DNA from: Prostheceraeus crozeri
Lineage: Eukaryota; Platyhelminthes; Polycladida; Euryleptidae
Assembly (NCBI GenBank): GCA_907163375.1
Contig: CAJQUW010006858.1
Span: 162,501 to 226,500, forward strand
Reading direction: 5' to 3'
DNA: 64,000 nt
This document shows positions 34,377 through 46,467 of the stretch, in pieces. The notes under the pieces were generated by a model that did not search any database, was not told where the DNA came from, and worked only from the letters and a program-made list of their open reading frames with translations. The translations under genes and the position numbers were made by a program. Numbering within the stretch: the stretch's first letter is position 1; every line of letters starts with the position of its first letter.

Positions 34377-36450
34377 ATGCCTAAACAAAGAACTAAAGAC
34401 TCGTTCGTTTGGTTGCACTTTGAAGATGAAGGAAATGAGCACGCCAAGTGCAAAGTATGCAAGAAAGTCCTGTCAACCTCCGGAGGCTCAACAAGCGGAC
34501 TTGTTCGTCACTTGAAGTCTATTCACGACATCTGTAGCACTATTACATCAAAATCGTCAGTAACCAGTACCACGATGCCGTCAACTTCATCGTCGTCCTC
34601 ATCAGTATTACCGTCGGCAGTAACTCCAAAGGCAATACAATCTCCTCAAGGTATGCTCATGAACTTCGTCAAGAAGGAGACGACACAGGAGAAGGTAGCA
34701 CGGCTGGTGGCAGAAGATGGCATGCCGATTGCTATGATCCAGCACAGCAAAACATTACGATCAGCACTGACAGCCAAGGTCATCAACTGCCGAAGAGCGG
34801 AGGCGCTATCATGGACATGGTGCACAAACAGTTCCATCAGGTGAAGGATGAGCACATCCAGTACTTGGCGAGGATGAAGTCCGAGGGCGAGAGGTTCAGC
34901 GTAACGCTCGACGAGTTCACTAGCACCAGCAATAGACGTTACATGAACGTAAACGTGCACCAAGCAGGCGGGAAGTTCCTGAATCTTGGCATGATTCGCA
35001 TGCCCGGCAGTTTTCCGGCAGACAAGTGCCTCGACCTTCTCAACGCCCGTCTTACTGAGTACGGTCTGTTAATGTCTGAAAACATCGTTTGCGTCACTAC
35101 TGACGGCGCTCCAGTTATGGTGAAGATGGGGTCCAACACAGGGACTGAGCATCAGCAGTGTTACAGCCACAGCATCCACTTGGCCATTTGTGATGTGATC
35201 TATCAGAAGGTTAAGGTCTTGCACAACACCTCTGAGGAAGAGACTGAGGACGATGATGGCGACGAACTTGTTGAAGACTTGGAAAATGAAGACGGCTGCG
35301 CTGTTCCAGTAGTTGACGATGCACTCCCTCCGCCACATCTGGTCCCAAGCCTACATGCAGTGATAAAGAAAACGCGAAAGCTTGTCAGGTTTTTCCGAGT
35401 GTCGCCGTTGCGCAATGACACCCTACAGCGCTACATCGAATCCGAATTCAAGAAAAAACTGACAATGCAACTTGATACGAAGACACGTTGGAATAGCATG
35501 TTGGCCATGGTTCAACGAGTGCTTAAAGTGCACAAGGCCGTGGAAAAGGCGCTGATCGACTTGGACAGTACAGACCTTGGTCTCTCTGAAATAGAGCTGC
35601 GAAGGCTTAAGGAACTGGAGGCTGCACTCGAACCCGCGAAAGTGTCACTGGATGCTTTGAACCGCCGCGATGCATCGCTTCTTACCGCAGACAACATCCT
35701 GTCTTTCCTTGTCAAAGAATTAGACAGTCAGAACTCAGACGAGGCATGTATGATTAGGGACGCCATAGTGAACCGAGTCGAGGAGAGGAGGCAGGTGATT
35801 CTCGTCAGTTTACTGAAATACTTGGATGACCCTACCAGCGTGCATAATGGCGAACTTTATTTCAAGATGGCGAGCAAGACGAGCATGTTGCAGTTGGCCA
35901 AGTCACTTCTTTCGCGGATTTTTACAGCACATATGGAAGAAAAAGTGAGTTGGCAAAATATTGCAAAATTAAATTTTTGACAAAAACCTGAGACCAAGCA
36001 TAATTGTAGCGCAATTGTAATTTATGGTGAGGTGCTTAAATTATTTTTGTTCAAGTGGGCAAGTAGTTACACATAGAGATAAGAAAGGCGCTAAAATCGA
36101 ATGTACTTAAAGTTATGAACTATACACTTAACATTGTTTTTGAATTGTAGACGGATGAAAACAACGCGGTCGGAGAAGAAGATACAGGAGACGTGGATCT
36201 TCCTCAATCTCTTCAGCCAACTTACATTCGGCTCTCTCCAAAGAATTCGCTGTCTTCGAGGCGACAGGGCAGCGAACGTATAATCTCAATAATCTTCACA
36301 AGGCCTTGCTCTCGATTCAGCCGACGAGCGTGGAATCGGAACGAGCCTTTTCCGCAGCAGGCCTGTTCATCACCAAGTTGAGATCTAATCTTAGCGACAA
36401 AAGTGTGAACGCCATGTGTGTTTTGAGAGGCCACTATAAGTCTCAAAACT
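34377..36450 (+). pseudogene. hAT transposase with BED zinc finger
   Basis: Domains in order: a BED finger (CKVC...HLKSIH, 34440-34530), a serine-rich linker, KSGGAIMDMVH, the catalytic-type SVTLDEFTS (about 34900), VTTDGAPVMVKMG (about 35100), CYSHSIHLAICD, an acidic insert (about 35240-35330), TRWNSMLAMV, and the C-terminal dimerisation block VESERAFSAAGLFITKLRS ending at a stop near 36450. A 5' UTR intron is likely (donor GACGTAAGT near 34283, acceptor TTTTTTCAG near 34358), and a second intron at about 35948-36150 (AAA/GTGAGT to GAATTGTAG). One base appears lost near 34782 and one frame change lies between 36152 and 36205, so it is probably inactive, but it is close to whole. Confidence 0.88.
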
Positions 36451-36715
36451 GAAGGACGCAAACTAAAAACTATGTGATTTTTGTATCTAAGTAAACAATT
36501 CTATAATATTAAATTGTTAGTTTTGCCTAAACAATAATATTTCAATGATGACGTCAGTATTCACAGTTTCATAAAGGTTACATCTAAAGACATAATGCCT
36601 GTCTCAAAATCACTTACTTATACAGATACAGTCTTTTAACATTTTTCCCGGGAATCCCGGGAAACGCGTGAAGATTTCCCGGGAATCCCGGGAAATCGAA
36701 GCCCCTAGTCAGGAA

Positions 36716-38180
36716 TTATGTGGAAAAACGCAGTTTACCGTACATTGTCCCGAAAATTATTTTCTAATTACCCTGCAAATTTATGAAAGATTCGTCTGAC
36801 GCGGACTTGTGACTGTATAATCAACCCCTGCAGTTTGTTGTGCATTCCTTCATGCTCAGCCCTTCTAAATGTTATGAGCCTAGCATGGATGGAGCTTAGA
36901 TAGATGTCACTCAATTTATGGTGTAATACAATCTTGAAAAGTGCATTGAAAACTTACTGAAAAGAAGATATTGTGTTAGATGCTCAACGTTTCTGCTGAA
37001 AATACATTAGCTCTATTATTCAGAACATCCCGTAATAATACATATAATCAGCAGAAACAAGGAAAAATGATAACTATCACAGCATATTTTAATTGTTGAC
37101 TGTCGTTTCTAAGGTATCAGCTGTTTTTAAATATTGAACATTTTAAACTAATTGCCAAACTTAATTTCAAGGCAAATGATTTCAACAAGCAAAGGCGTAT
37201 GTAGATCGACCGATTTCATTTAATATTGCTTGATTGTTGACATCTGTGATATCTGTGCTTTATTTTATATTCTGCGTTACATTTTGTGAACAATAAATTT
37301 ACGTTGTGAACATTTGTTTAAGTGATACATTTTATAAATACATACGAATCGCTTACGCTATGACTACGCACGTGTTTTGTCTGAGCTAATCCAACACAAT
37401 TTGGGTATTAAATTACGAGAGTTACAGCACATCACATTATGAGAAACTGATATTGTGACATCCCATCTTGTTATTATAGAGCTCTAGATTGTAACCGTAT
37501 CTGATGTCTATGGTTGTAACAGATTTCAATAATCTTCCACAAAGATGTTATCCATGATCAAAGTAAAATATTTTTAGATTTAAATATGTATAGGTGGATA
37601 TAATTCATGATCTGGACAAAAGATCCATATATTTAATGCATGCCATATTTATGTAACCACATGCCTAATCATGTGTAATGCATCAACGCTTGAAGTAATA
37701 ATCATCAATTTAGTGTGAGATTGTAGCTTAACTGTTCAATAATGCCACGTTTAGGAAATGCAACCCAATATCTTTGACAATATATTTATCTTCTGAAAAG
37801 TGTAACTACATTTACTCCTCAAAAAGAGCAGTCAATCAGATCTTTCTCAGGCTACTTTCATGATGTTTATTCCCATCGCGTTGTTCAGAGAAAGCTGTCC
37901 ACGAATATTGCAATGATATTGCACATAGCTATTATTTGCACGATTCAAAGCACAATTTGACATTTGCTGTGTTAGCCATCCACCAATTGACTTTAGGGAT
38001 AGACATAAATGTCACCCAAGAGGTAATAATTATATATAAGAATGATGTTGTTTAAATATTAGAAATATTAAATCGTAGGACATTTTCTATGTGACATATT
38101 TTCGCCTCTCCATTTGGCTCAATATTTTGACTTAACTTGAGTTTCTTCGCAATATTATGTTACTACTAATGGCAGAATTC
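36716..38180. other. No gene seen
   Basis: AT-rich stretch without an ORF of note, without RNA-gene motifs and without clear repeats. Confidence 0.5.
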
Positions 38181-38189
38181 ATCCTTGTA

Positions 38190-40453
38190 AATTACGAACC
38201 GTGCTATGTGGTGATTTCAACGGATTGAGAGAATACTATGATGAAATTACGAGACAAACGAATCTTGAAGCAATTGTAGACAGTCCAACGAGGAATGACA
38301 ACATCCTTGACCAAATTTTTACCAACATACCTTGTACTGCCAAGCCAAAAACCTTACCCCCAATAGGTGCCTCTGATCACTCGATTGTGTTATGGAAGCA
38401 GAAGACTAATCTCGCCCGACTATTCAGAAGAAAACAATACGATGCTTCTATAGAAAGAATAAAGAAAAATTCAATTATTTGATGCACATGTTTGACTGGG
38501 GTGCTCTTATCAAATCTGAATCTATCACTGATAATTGTGTCGCACTATTTCAGGACTGCATCAGATACTTATTTGATTTTTGCTTTCCGTCACGAACTGT
38601 TCGTACAAAATCGAGTGACGCTCCGTGGATTACGTTGCAGCTAAAGCTTATGATTAATGCTCGTGATACAGCATTTAATTTGAAGCAACATTCAAAATAT
38701 CTCCGTCTTCGCAATCAAGTTCGCAACGAAATTCGCTATCTCAAGGGGAATTACATAAAGAAAACAATAGATAGTGGCAATATCAAGAAAATGTGGTCTT
38801 ACTTAAAGTACATTGGCAGACATGCATCAAGTGTTAACCTTAATATTCCTTCCACTTCGTCGTCATTTACTGCGAATGATTTCAGTGAGTTTCGACCTTA
38901 CAATCTTCAGATATACCTCTACCAAGCAAATTGCTTGACATCGAGGAATTGGATACATTTTATATTCTCGATGTTTATCACCAAATAAGTCAGCTCAAGC
39001 GGAGAGGTATTGGGTTTGATGGAATCCCGTTCTGGGTTTACCGCGACTTTTCTCATTTATTGACTTGTGGTATTACGGAACTATTCAACAGATGCATATC
39101 TGCCAGCTTGTTTCCTTCTCATTTCAAATATGCTGAAATTGTACCCATCCCAAAAATCAGGAAACCTAAATTAGTGAGTGAATATCGTCCAATATCCCTA
39201 TGCTCCACCTTATCCAAAGTTTTTGAGAAACTTATTGTGCGCAAGTTGCTTCTTCCTCATCTGCATGGAAAGTTCAATTCTGCGCAATTTGCTTACATTC
39301 CCGGTCCAGGCACTGGTGCGGTTAATGCCCTGACACTTATGCATCGTGTTTTCGAGTTCCTTGATTCTCCTGGTGCGGTGAGGATATTATCAATCGATCT
39401 GTCAAAGGCGTTTGACAAAGCCCCCCCCATAACATCATCATTTCAGCGGTTGAAAGTTTCGGATTGTCACAACAGACGATTAACGTGTTGATCAGCTTCT
39501 TAGAAAATCGCTTTATGCGTGTCAAATGGAATAACATTACTTCGGAATGGAGACGAATCACAAGCGGCGTTCCACAGGGAAGTATCATGGGCCCGATTCT
39601 CTTCTCCATGGTAGTTGACAGCTTCCAACCAGTTCTGGATAACACTGCTGTCATCAAATATGCGGACGACATCAGTCTAATTCATTGTATTCGCAAATAT
39701 GAAGATGACAGGCTGCAGGATGAGTGGAATGATTGGGTCACATGGTCTTCACGAAATCGTCTTCCTATCAACATCTCTAAAAGCAAGATTCTTGACATTG
39801 TTACGAAAAGGAATTTTGATGTGCATCCGGTGATCTCTGCTGAGGGCTATGCCATACCTTCAGCTTCAGAGCTGACACTTCTCGGCTTATCTATCACCCC
39901 GGATTTGAAGTGGTCAACTCATGTCAATAAAGTAATTACTAAAGCTTGCCAACGGATTTACATCGTGAGGAACTTACGCAGAGGCAACTGTCCACCAACT
40001 GTCATTTGTCAAGCATACGCCGCGTTCATTAGATCTATACTTTTGTACGCATACCCAGCCTTCTGCAATTTGACAAAGCAACTGAAAGATAAATTCGTGC
40101 TCCTCGAACGACTGGTATCTCGGATTATTGGCAAGGATGATGTGACGTTTCAGCCCATCATGACTGTGGCCGATCGGACGTGTTTCAGGCTCTTTTCAAA
40201 AATTGAATCTGATGAACTTCATACTCTGAGAGACATGTTCCTTCAACGACATTGTCGCAGAACCAGAGATAAATCCACCCTCAGACCACCCAAAACAAGG
40301 ACGAAACGGCTCGGAGAGTCCTTCATTAAATATTGCCATGAGATATGAGATTTCTTTACGTATATATCTTGTCTTCTATGTTCTGTCTTTAATTGTACGC
40401 TCTCACCGAATCACTTTGTGCATGTGAGTCAATAAAGTTTATCTTATCTTATT
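38190..40453 (+). mobile_element. 5'-truncated LINE (endonuclease C-terminus, RT, tail)
   Basis: The element starts within the endonuclease: CGDFNG at about 38206, then LDQIFTN and GASDHSIVL. Next come a linker, the RT with VPIPKIRKPKLVSEYRPISL, motif A LSIDLSKAFDKA (about 39390-39425), GVPQGSIMGPILFS, and the catalytic YADDISLIH (about 39655-39690), then LGLSITPDLKWSTHV. The ORF ends at 40348. The 3' UTR contains AATAAA and ends in a TTATC-type tail (about 40430-40453). Four frame segments indicate three frameshifts; the one at 39421-39428 lies in a C8 run. The first part of the endonuclease is missing. The order suits CR1/Jockey/Rex-like clades. No clear target duplication was found. Confidence 0.88.
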
Positions 40454-40535
40454 ACGATACAGTGAAGTTTTTGTTACCTCACAGAATTCATGTTATTAGA
40501 ATAGCTGTTATATAAGACTGAATATCTTACATTAA

Positions 40536-40853
40536 GTCTGAATTGCAGATGAAATAGGCAAATTTTACATCTTTCCAAGTTTCAGAAAGGTTTGATAATT
40601 TTGTTTCTCAGCTCTATCCCTCCGTATACATAACGGCAGGTATGAACCGAGTCAGAATGTAAAGTATCAAGAAAATCTATTTGTTAGATCCTTTTGCTAG
40701 GCCTGCCATATAAGACTGAATTGCAGATGAAATAGGCAAATTTTGGACATTTCCATGTTTCTGAGAGACAAGGTCCCCTGAAATTTTTATTAATTTTGTT
40801 TCTCAGCTCTATCCCTCCGTATACATAACGGCAGGTATGAACCGAGTTAGAAT
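40536..40853. repeat. Tandem duplication of about 150-180 bp
   Basis: CTGAATTGCAGATGAAATAG and CTCTATCCCTCCGTATACAT...GGTATGAACCGAGT each occur twice (copies about 40536-40660 and 40713-40853). The second copy has an extra segment of about 20 bp. No coding function is seen. Confidence 0.85.
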
Positions 40854-42743
40854 GTTGGCTCGGGGACAGTTTTGGAGGAGGTGCCACACCTACCAAGGGA
40901 CATCGGTGTTTTCCCTCTGTCCGATATAATCGCCGACCCAATTTTGTGTGAACCCATGTCGCAAGGAAGATGGAATGTACCAAAATACATAGACATTCAA
41001 GCATTCTTCGAAATAGCCGGGTGCAAACAACGTTTCAAGTGAATAGGCCTGCTGAATGTTTTGTTTCCTTAACAGATGAACACTTGTAATTTTTTAGTGT
41101 TTTGTATTATTTGTGCGTCTTCCTACACACGTAATTCCGATTTCATGTCAAGCTGGACCAATTGTAATATTACTCAACCTGTTTATTCACTTACAGATGG
41201 TTTTCTGTATTAATTCAAAAGATGGGTTATAAATTTGAAGTTCGCTAAATTTACCCCGGCTTCGCGAAATTTACCTCATTTTCAGGGTTAAATTTCGCGA
41301 ATCGTTTTTTCAAATTTTAATGAAAGGTATTCAATGTATGCATAATACAACTTAGCAATATCTAGCGATCATGTTCACAAACTTTTGGATAAAAATAAAA
41401 GCCAAAAAGGAGCAAGTGTGTAGCTGCCAGATCAAAGTTTCTGAAAAACTCGCGAAATTTACCCCGTCTGACTATATATCATAGCGTCACCGTCTGAAGC
41501 ATATAGCCTCCCGGCTAACAAAGTACGTATCTGCTACGTAGCGGGGGAGTAGCAGAAATGCGTAGCAGAAACCAATAAAAATGGCGGCATAGGCCACGTT
41601 CCTGCTACGTAGCATGGTGCTACTTGTTGCTACCAATTGAAACGTTGCCGCTACTGAATTGACATTATAATGCAACCTACCGCTACGCCGAAGCACCAAT
41701 TGCTACCGGTATGCTACGTTGCAGAACCTTGTGCTACTCTACCTACGTATCTGCTACCGGATGTCACGTACTGCTACGGCGACGCTACGTAGTTGCTACT
41801 AATCACCACCAACTGCTACACTGGCGCTACGCTACATTTTATCAGTCCTTATTGGCGAAAGTGCACCTCAATTAATACACAGTCCAACTTATCCACAGCT
41901 ATGCAACTATGTGAAAATCAGAATGCGATATTCCGGAATAGCAAACAACAAACCATCACACAAACGATTTTATTCGAACACATATGCACACATTATCAAA
42001 TGTCTTTACTCAGGCACTTTGATCGTCTTCCACGTCACCCTCCACGTACGGCAGCTCAACTCCGAGAAAGTCTTCTAGGGGCTTGTTATAGCCAGTTTCC
42101 CACAAGGACCTTGATCCTGGCATTTCCATTTTTGTAGTGGAGTTTTCTCATTGCCTCTGAAAAAGGATTGATCAATTCTTAAAAAGGGTACTCAAATGCA
42201 TTTGAGATTATAACAAAATAAAACTTAGTCTGATAGACAGTTAGACACCACTTAGTTTGGAATACGTGCAATTACTAGAAAAAAGAATTTTCCTGTCTGC
42301 TGATGCTACAAAGTTGGATCAAGTTATGATGTAGCAAAATGCACTCTCTGATGAGATTCAACGTTTCAAGCTCATTTGTAAGCTTAGAATATCGATTTTG
42401 CTAAATTTAGCAGTTCTAACCACTTTGCAAGTTTTCATTATAAGTAGCAGCTGCTTTACACAATGTAATTCGGCGGACATTTAATATGCGCTTTTTTGAA
42501 TTTCTAAATTTTGTTCCTCCCACATTCACCGAAATCATAATAACCTCGACCTAGCTCGACTAAGCAGATTTTCATCGAGGTCGGACTGAATAGTAGTCAG
42601 ATAATTATAGAAACATTTTTGCGATTCATGATTTTTTATTTCCTCGTTATTCATACTTATTTGCTCCTTTATGCCTATTTCTCGGACATTTTTGGACATG
42701 ATTATGATTATAGCAAATACGGTACTATGTAAAGACAGAAATA

Positions 42744-43403
42744 GTCCCTCCACTAGGACGGGCTTTTGCATGGAACGAGGCCGAAGATGAGACTTTCAAC
42801 GAATGTTCTAAACCCTATGACTACTGCGAAAATGCGCGCCTGCCGAGTTCTAACGTGTTCCTTTGATATGCAGACAAGTTCAAAGAAAAAGGACATGCTA
42901 ATTGAAGGAAAATCGAAGTTTTCGACCGAAATGTCGGTTTGGTGTGTTTGCCCAGACTATGCGAGATGTATTAACTCATAGGCCTAGTTTGTGGCATGAT
43001 ATATCTTCAGGTCATGAAGTCATTCATCTACTTTTTCCTACCAAAACCAAACAAATTTGAATTCAACAAGCATATTAGGAAGGTAAACATGAAATTTTGA
43101 TTAAATTTCAGCTCAAACCTTGACCTAACCACTCTTGCAAATATCGCATATACAATTTGTTCTTTGCACGGGATTAGAACGCAATAGAAGACATGTCATA
43201 CCGCAAACTCGCATAGTCGGAGCAAGCACACCAAGCAGACATATTGGTCGAACATTTTCCTTCAACTAACACGTCTATTTCCTTGATCTTGTCTGTAGAT
43301 CAAAGGAACACGTTTGAACTCGGAAGACGCACATTTTCGTAGTAGTCATAGGGTATAGAACATTCTGTGTCTCGTTCCATGCAGAGGTTCGTCCTGGCGG
43401 GAC
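42744..43403. mobile_element. Foldback MITE, 660 bp, TA target
   Basis: Arms at 42744-42980 and 43180-43403 are imperfect inverted repeats of about 230 bp, sharing GCATGGAACGAG, ACCCTATGACTACT, CGTGTTCCTTTGAT and TTGAAGGAAAAT. The ends are GTCCCTCCA and, inverted, GTCCCGCCA, each next to TA. The open frame in the left arm is mirrored by the right arm and is not taken as a gene. The TA target suggests mobilisation by a Tc1/mariner-like enzyme. Confidence 0.75.
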
Positions 43404-43720
43404 TATAAATATATTTCCATGTTTCCATATAGTATTTGTTGTAATCATTCAATTTTTATAATGGGCATATAACGAAATTTGCATACAAGATTCTTTTGTC
43501 CAAAGAGCACTTGTTAAGATTGAACGGGAGACCTCATGTCATTAGATGATTTCAATGAATTTTGTGACTATTTGCAAAATTGTCTTGTAGCGATTTTATG
43601 TCATGTATTGAATAACGATTTGAGCGTGTCCGTTAAAAATTATCATCTTTTTATCTGCAATTGTTAGTATAACGCATAGGCTTATTTATGTTTTCACACA
43701 AGCATACCATGATGTAGTAA

Positions 43721-46467
43721 TTAACCCTCTAAAGACGGGAGAAAAAACTTTCGTTAAAGACGGACAGGGCCTCTGAGGCCCTATTGGTAAAAAATGTTCT
43801 ACAAAAGCATACTTATTTTTGGTGACGGTGATTTCTAAACTGTTTCTGGTCAATTGGCGTTTGCTAATTTCAGTAGAAGTGTTCCCTTTTCTCTAACTAG
43901 TGAAGTTCTTGAGCTAGAATCAGATAAATTTTTGAACTGTCTCCAAGAAATGGGAAATATGGTAAAATCGGCTATTTGTAAAAAGCTGTTTATCGTCGCT
44001 TTCAATGCAGACATTGTACTGTTTCTGATCAATTTACATCCATCAAGTTCGATAATCACAACAACTTTGCTCTATCAAGTCATCTTTTATAATATTTGGG
44101 TTCAATCTTTTTACTCCGTTTTTAGATAGGCCTACTTCTCATGCTAAACTTCATAATCCCTTTTTCTCACACTATTTGTCTGTTGTACATGTACCCATCA
44201 GGTCCCTAGTTAGATCCAGTGTAGACAATTTCAACAATGATACAAAACCATCATTTACTAGAACTCATACCGGTATATTATTGTGGATAACATTCTATAA
44301 AAGCGCAAAACGAGTGGGAGGTCTTGCAAGAAAAACGGTTAGTTATTTCTGCCATCGATGCACTGCAAGCAAATCAGATTGTTCCTTACAGATTGGGTTC
44401 CTGCAAACACTGCATGACATTGTTGATTTTCGGTGTCTTGCATATGGGCAGTAGCGGCAACGGCGACGAGGAGCAGTTGTTGAGTTGATTCATGCATCAT
44501 TGGTTCATTTGTTGGCCGAAGCCTACATGTATATTCTGCAATCAATTGTTTTCCCATTTCGATAATAAATTGTCGGCGTCGGTTTGGAGCATTGTTTTTG
44601 TATGAAGGATGAATAGACAGAAAAAGTACGTATGCATTATATGATGCAATATCTAATATGTTCATGAATAAGGCCAGGGGCCAACGTCGAGTCTTGCGCT
44701 TGCAGGAATATTGACGAACCATTTGGTCAAGCGTATCCACCCCACCTTTTGTGCTATTGTAGTCTAGAATCATATTGGGCTTGAACGGAGAGGACGAATC
44801 ACAAGAAGAATCATCATGTCCACTAGAAAGAAGAATGACTGCTTTGTTCCTTTTAGGTACATATGATACCATCGTACAGTTTCGTTGAAATGCAAAAATA
44901 CTTGACTCAACCTGTCTATGTGGATTGGGTAGCAACTCAGGAGGTATGTCAGCTTTATTCTTACGGATTGTACCATTGTAAGTTAAATCTCTTCCCAATA
45001 ATGTTCTAACTAAAGGCAGACTGGTAAAAAAGTTATCTCCGGTCACATTTCTGCCAGAACTGGAGATGTAATCTGTCAATTCAAGTACAACTCTGCTGCT
45101 TTGTCCAACCTCACGAGATGATCCTCGTTTTCCAGTATAGACTTCCAAGTTGCAACAGTAGTTTGTTTTTGAGTCCGCCAAAATCCAAATTTTAACACCG
45201 TATCTACCAGGTTTTATCCGGTAGATACATTTTGAAGGGGCATCGGCCGCGGAACGTCATCAACTGCTCAATAATCGTGACATCAATCCCAGCTTTATAA
45301 GAGCTGCGACATTTGATGAATTCAGTACTGATCGCAGAGGAGCTAGTTTGTAATTTGTAGACCTTTCAGTTCTCGTATTTCGATCGCCGAATCTAATAAA
45401 TCTTAGAATACTTCTAAAACGATCTCTGGACATACTCTGTGCAAAGAAAGCACGTCCACCATCTTTGCTCCATAACTCGGCTATAGGCTCATTTTTTTGC
45501 TTGGTACACACCAGACAGCAGTAGTAAACCTATGAAACAATACATCTCACCTCGATTTGTTTCATTCCAATCCGCACCGCTCAATCGTCGACGAGCTTCA
45601 GAATTAGTGTGGAGAACTATTTCGTCGATAACTGATGTAGATAAAAAAATCTTAAAAGCATCTGCTGGACTTTCACCACAACCTGATTGAATAGCCTGAC
45701 GACTTGGTCCTTGCGACTCTCTAAGAATGTTCCATTGACGTGTTTGAGCATTTCTAAATCGAATGTCGGGAACTGCATTCCATCTTTCACCATTCCGAGA
45801 AACATATTCAGTTGGGGCACACTGGAGGTTGAAGGCATAGTTGACGTGTCATGGGACGTAAAAATTGATTGAATAGGCCCATTCTCATGGGGATCGCTGT
45901 TGGAATCGATGTCAGAAAGAACGGCATCGTCTTCGTCGTCGTCATAATCATCATTCGATGATACATTTCCGTCGGAATCCAAACCAGTAGTCGAAATGTT
46001 CCAAATTGCTCTGTAAGCAGTTGCCGCAGCTTGCCGTTGACTCCGATGCATATTGTCTAACTAAACTCGACAAGGAAAATGCTCGCATGTCCGTGAGAAC
46101 TTGCAGCAGTCACATGATAGTGACGCGAGTGATGACCAGGAACCAATCGGAAACTTGCTTATTGTCTCCTCCACACCGGCTTTTCCGCGTAGACATGTCT
46201 CGTGTATCAAGTTATCATCGATATGGAAAAAGGAATAGGTGAATACATCAATCTAGCCAGCGTATGCCTATAGGCCTAACTTTCGAGATAATAAACAGTT
46301 GCTCCCATGCAGTTCAAATAAAATACTTTGCCTAATAATGGATTGCATTTAAATGCTAAATGCTCACTATTATATCAGCTACATCATAAGAATATAGCAT
46401 TAATTTTAGCGAAAAATGAGACAGGGCCTCTGAGGCCCTGTTCGTCTTTAACGCAAGTTTTTTTTAA
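43721..46467 (-). mobile_element. piggyBac element B (TTAA target)
   Basis: The left end is TTAACCCTCTAAAGACGGGA at 43721. The right end, read inward, contains GTTAAAGACGAACAGGGCCTC and probably terminates at TTAA 46464-46467, but its outermost part is shortened relative to the left. Both ends carry the palindrome GGGCCTCTGAGGCCC (43768-43782, 46424-46438). The transposase is on the minus strand. Confidence 0.8.
44339..46051 (-). pseudogene. piggyBac transposase B
   Basis: The N-terminus (46051-45617) is acidic (DDYDDDEDDAVLSDIDS). The middle part (45511-45260) has NEPIAELWSKDGGRAFF and DRFRSILRFIRFGDR. The C-terminal two thirds (45181-44339) is one long open frame with SKTNYCCNLEVYTGK, NVTGDNFFTSLPLVRTLL (catalytic Asp in GDNFF), DYNSTKGGVDTLDQMVRQYS, KTRRWPLALFMNILDIASYN and a short cysteine-containing tail. 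Changes of frame separate the three parts, and the first catalytic region between 45260 and 45181 is damaged. The enzyme is inactive as it stands, but the family is certain. Confidence 0.85.

Larger units (their letters stand above)
33691..36707 (+). mobile_element. hAT transposon, 3.0 kb, perfect 8-bp TSD GTCAGGAA
   Basis: The ends start TAGGGCCTTTTCCCGGGAAT and, on the opposite strand at the right, TAGGGGCTTCGATTTCCCGG. Repeated CCCGGGAA/TTCCCGGG palindromes fill both ends (33699-33770 and 36645-36697). GTCAGGAA flanks it at 33683-33690 and 36708-36715 without mismatch. It contains one BED-finger hAT transposase gene on the plus strand. Perfect duplications and few coding breaks suggest a relatively recent insertion. 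Confidence 0.95.

Noticed and set aside
41487-41830. Coding potential in the left CTACG arm
   Set aside because: The apparent peptides are translations of the repeated motif.
42086-42156. Possible minus-strand terminal exon ending KVLVGNWL
   Set aside because: There is an acceptor-like TTTTTCAG and a short protein-like frame, but only 22 residues and no identifiable upstream exon.
42766-42981. 71-residue ORF in the foldback element
   Set aside because: It lies in an inverted-repeat arm, is not preserved in the other arm, and has no family.
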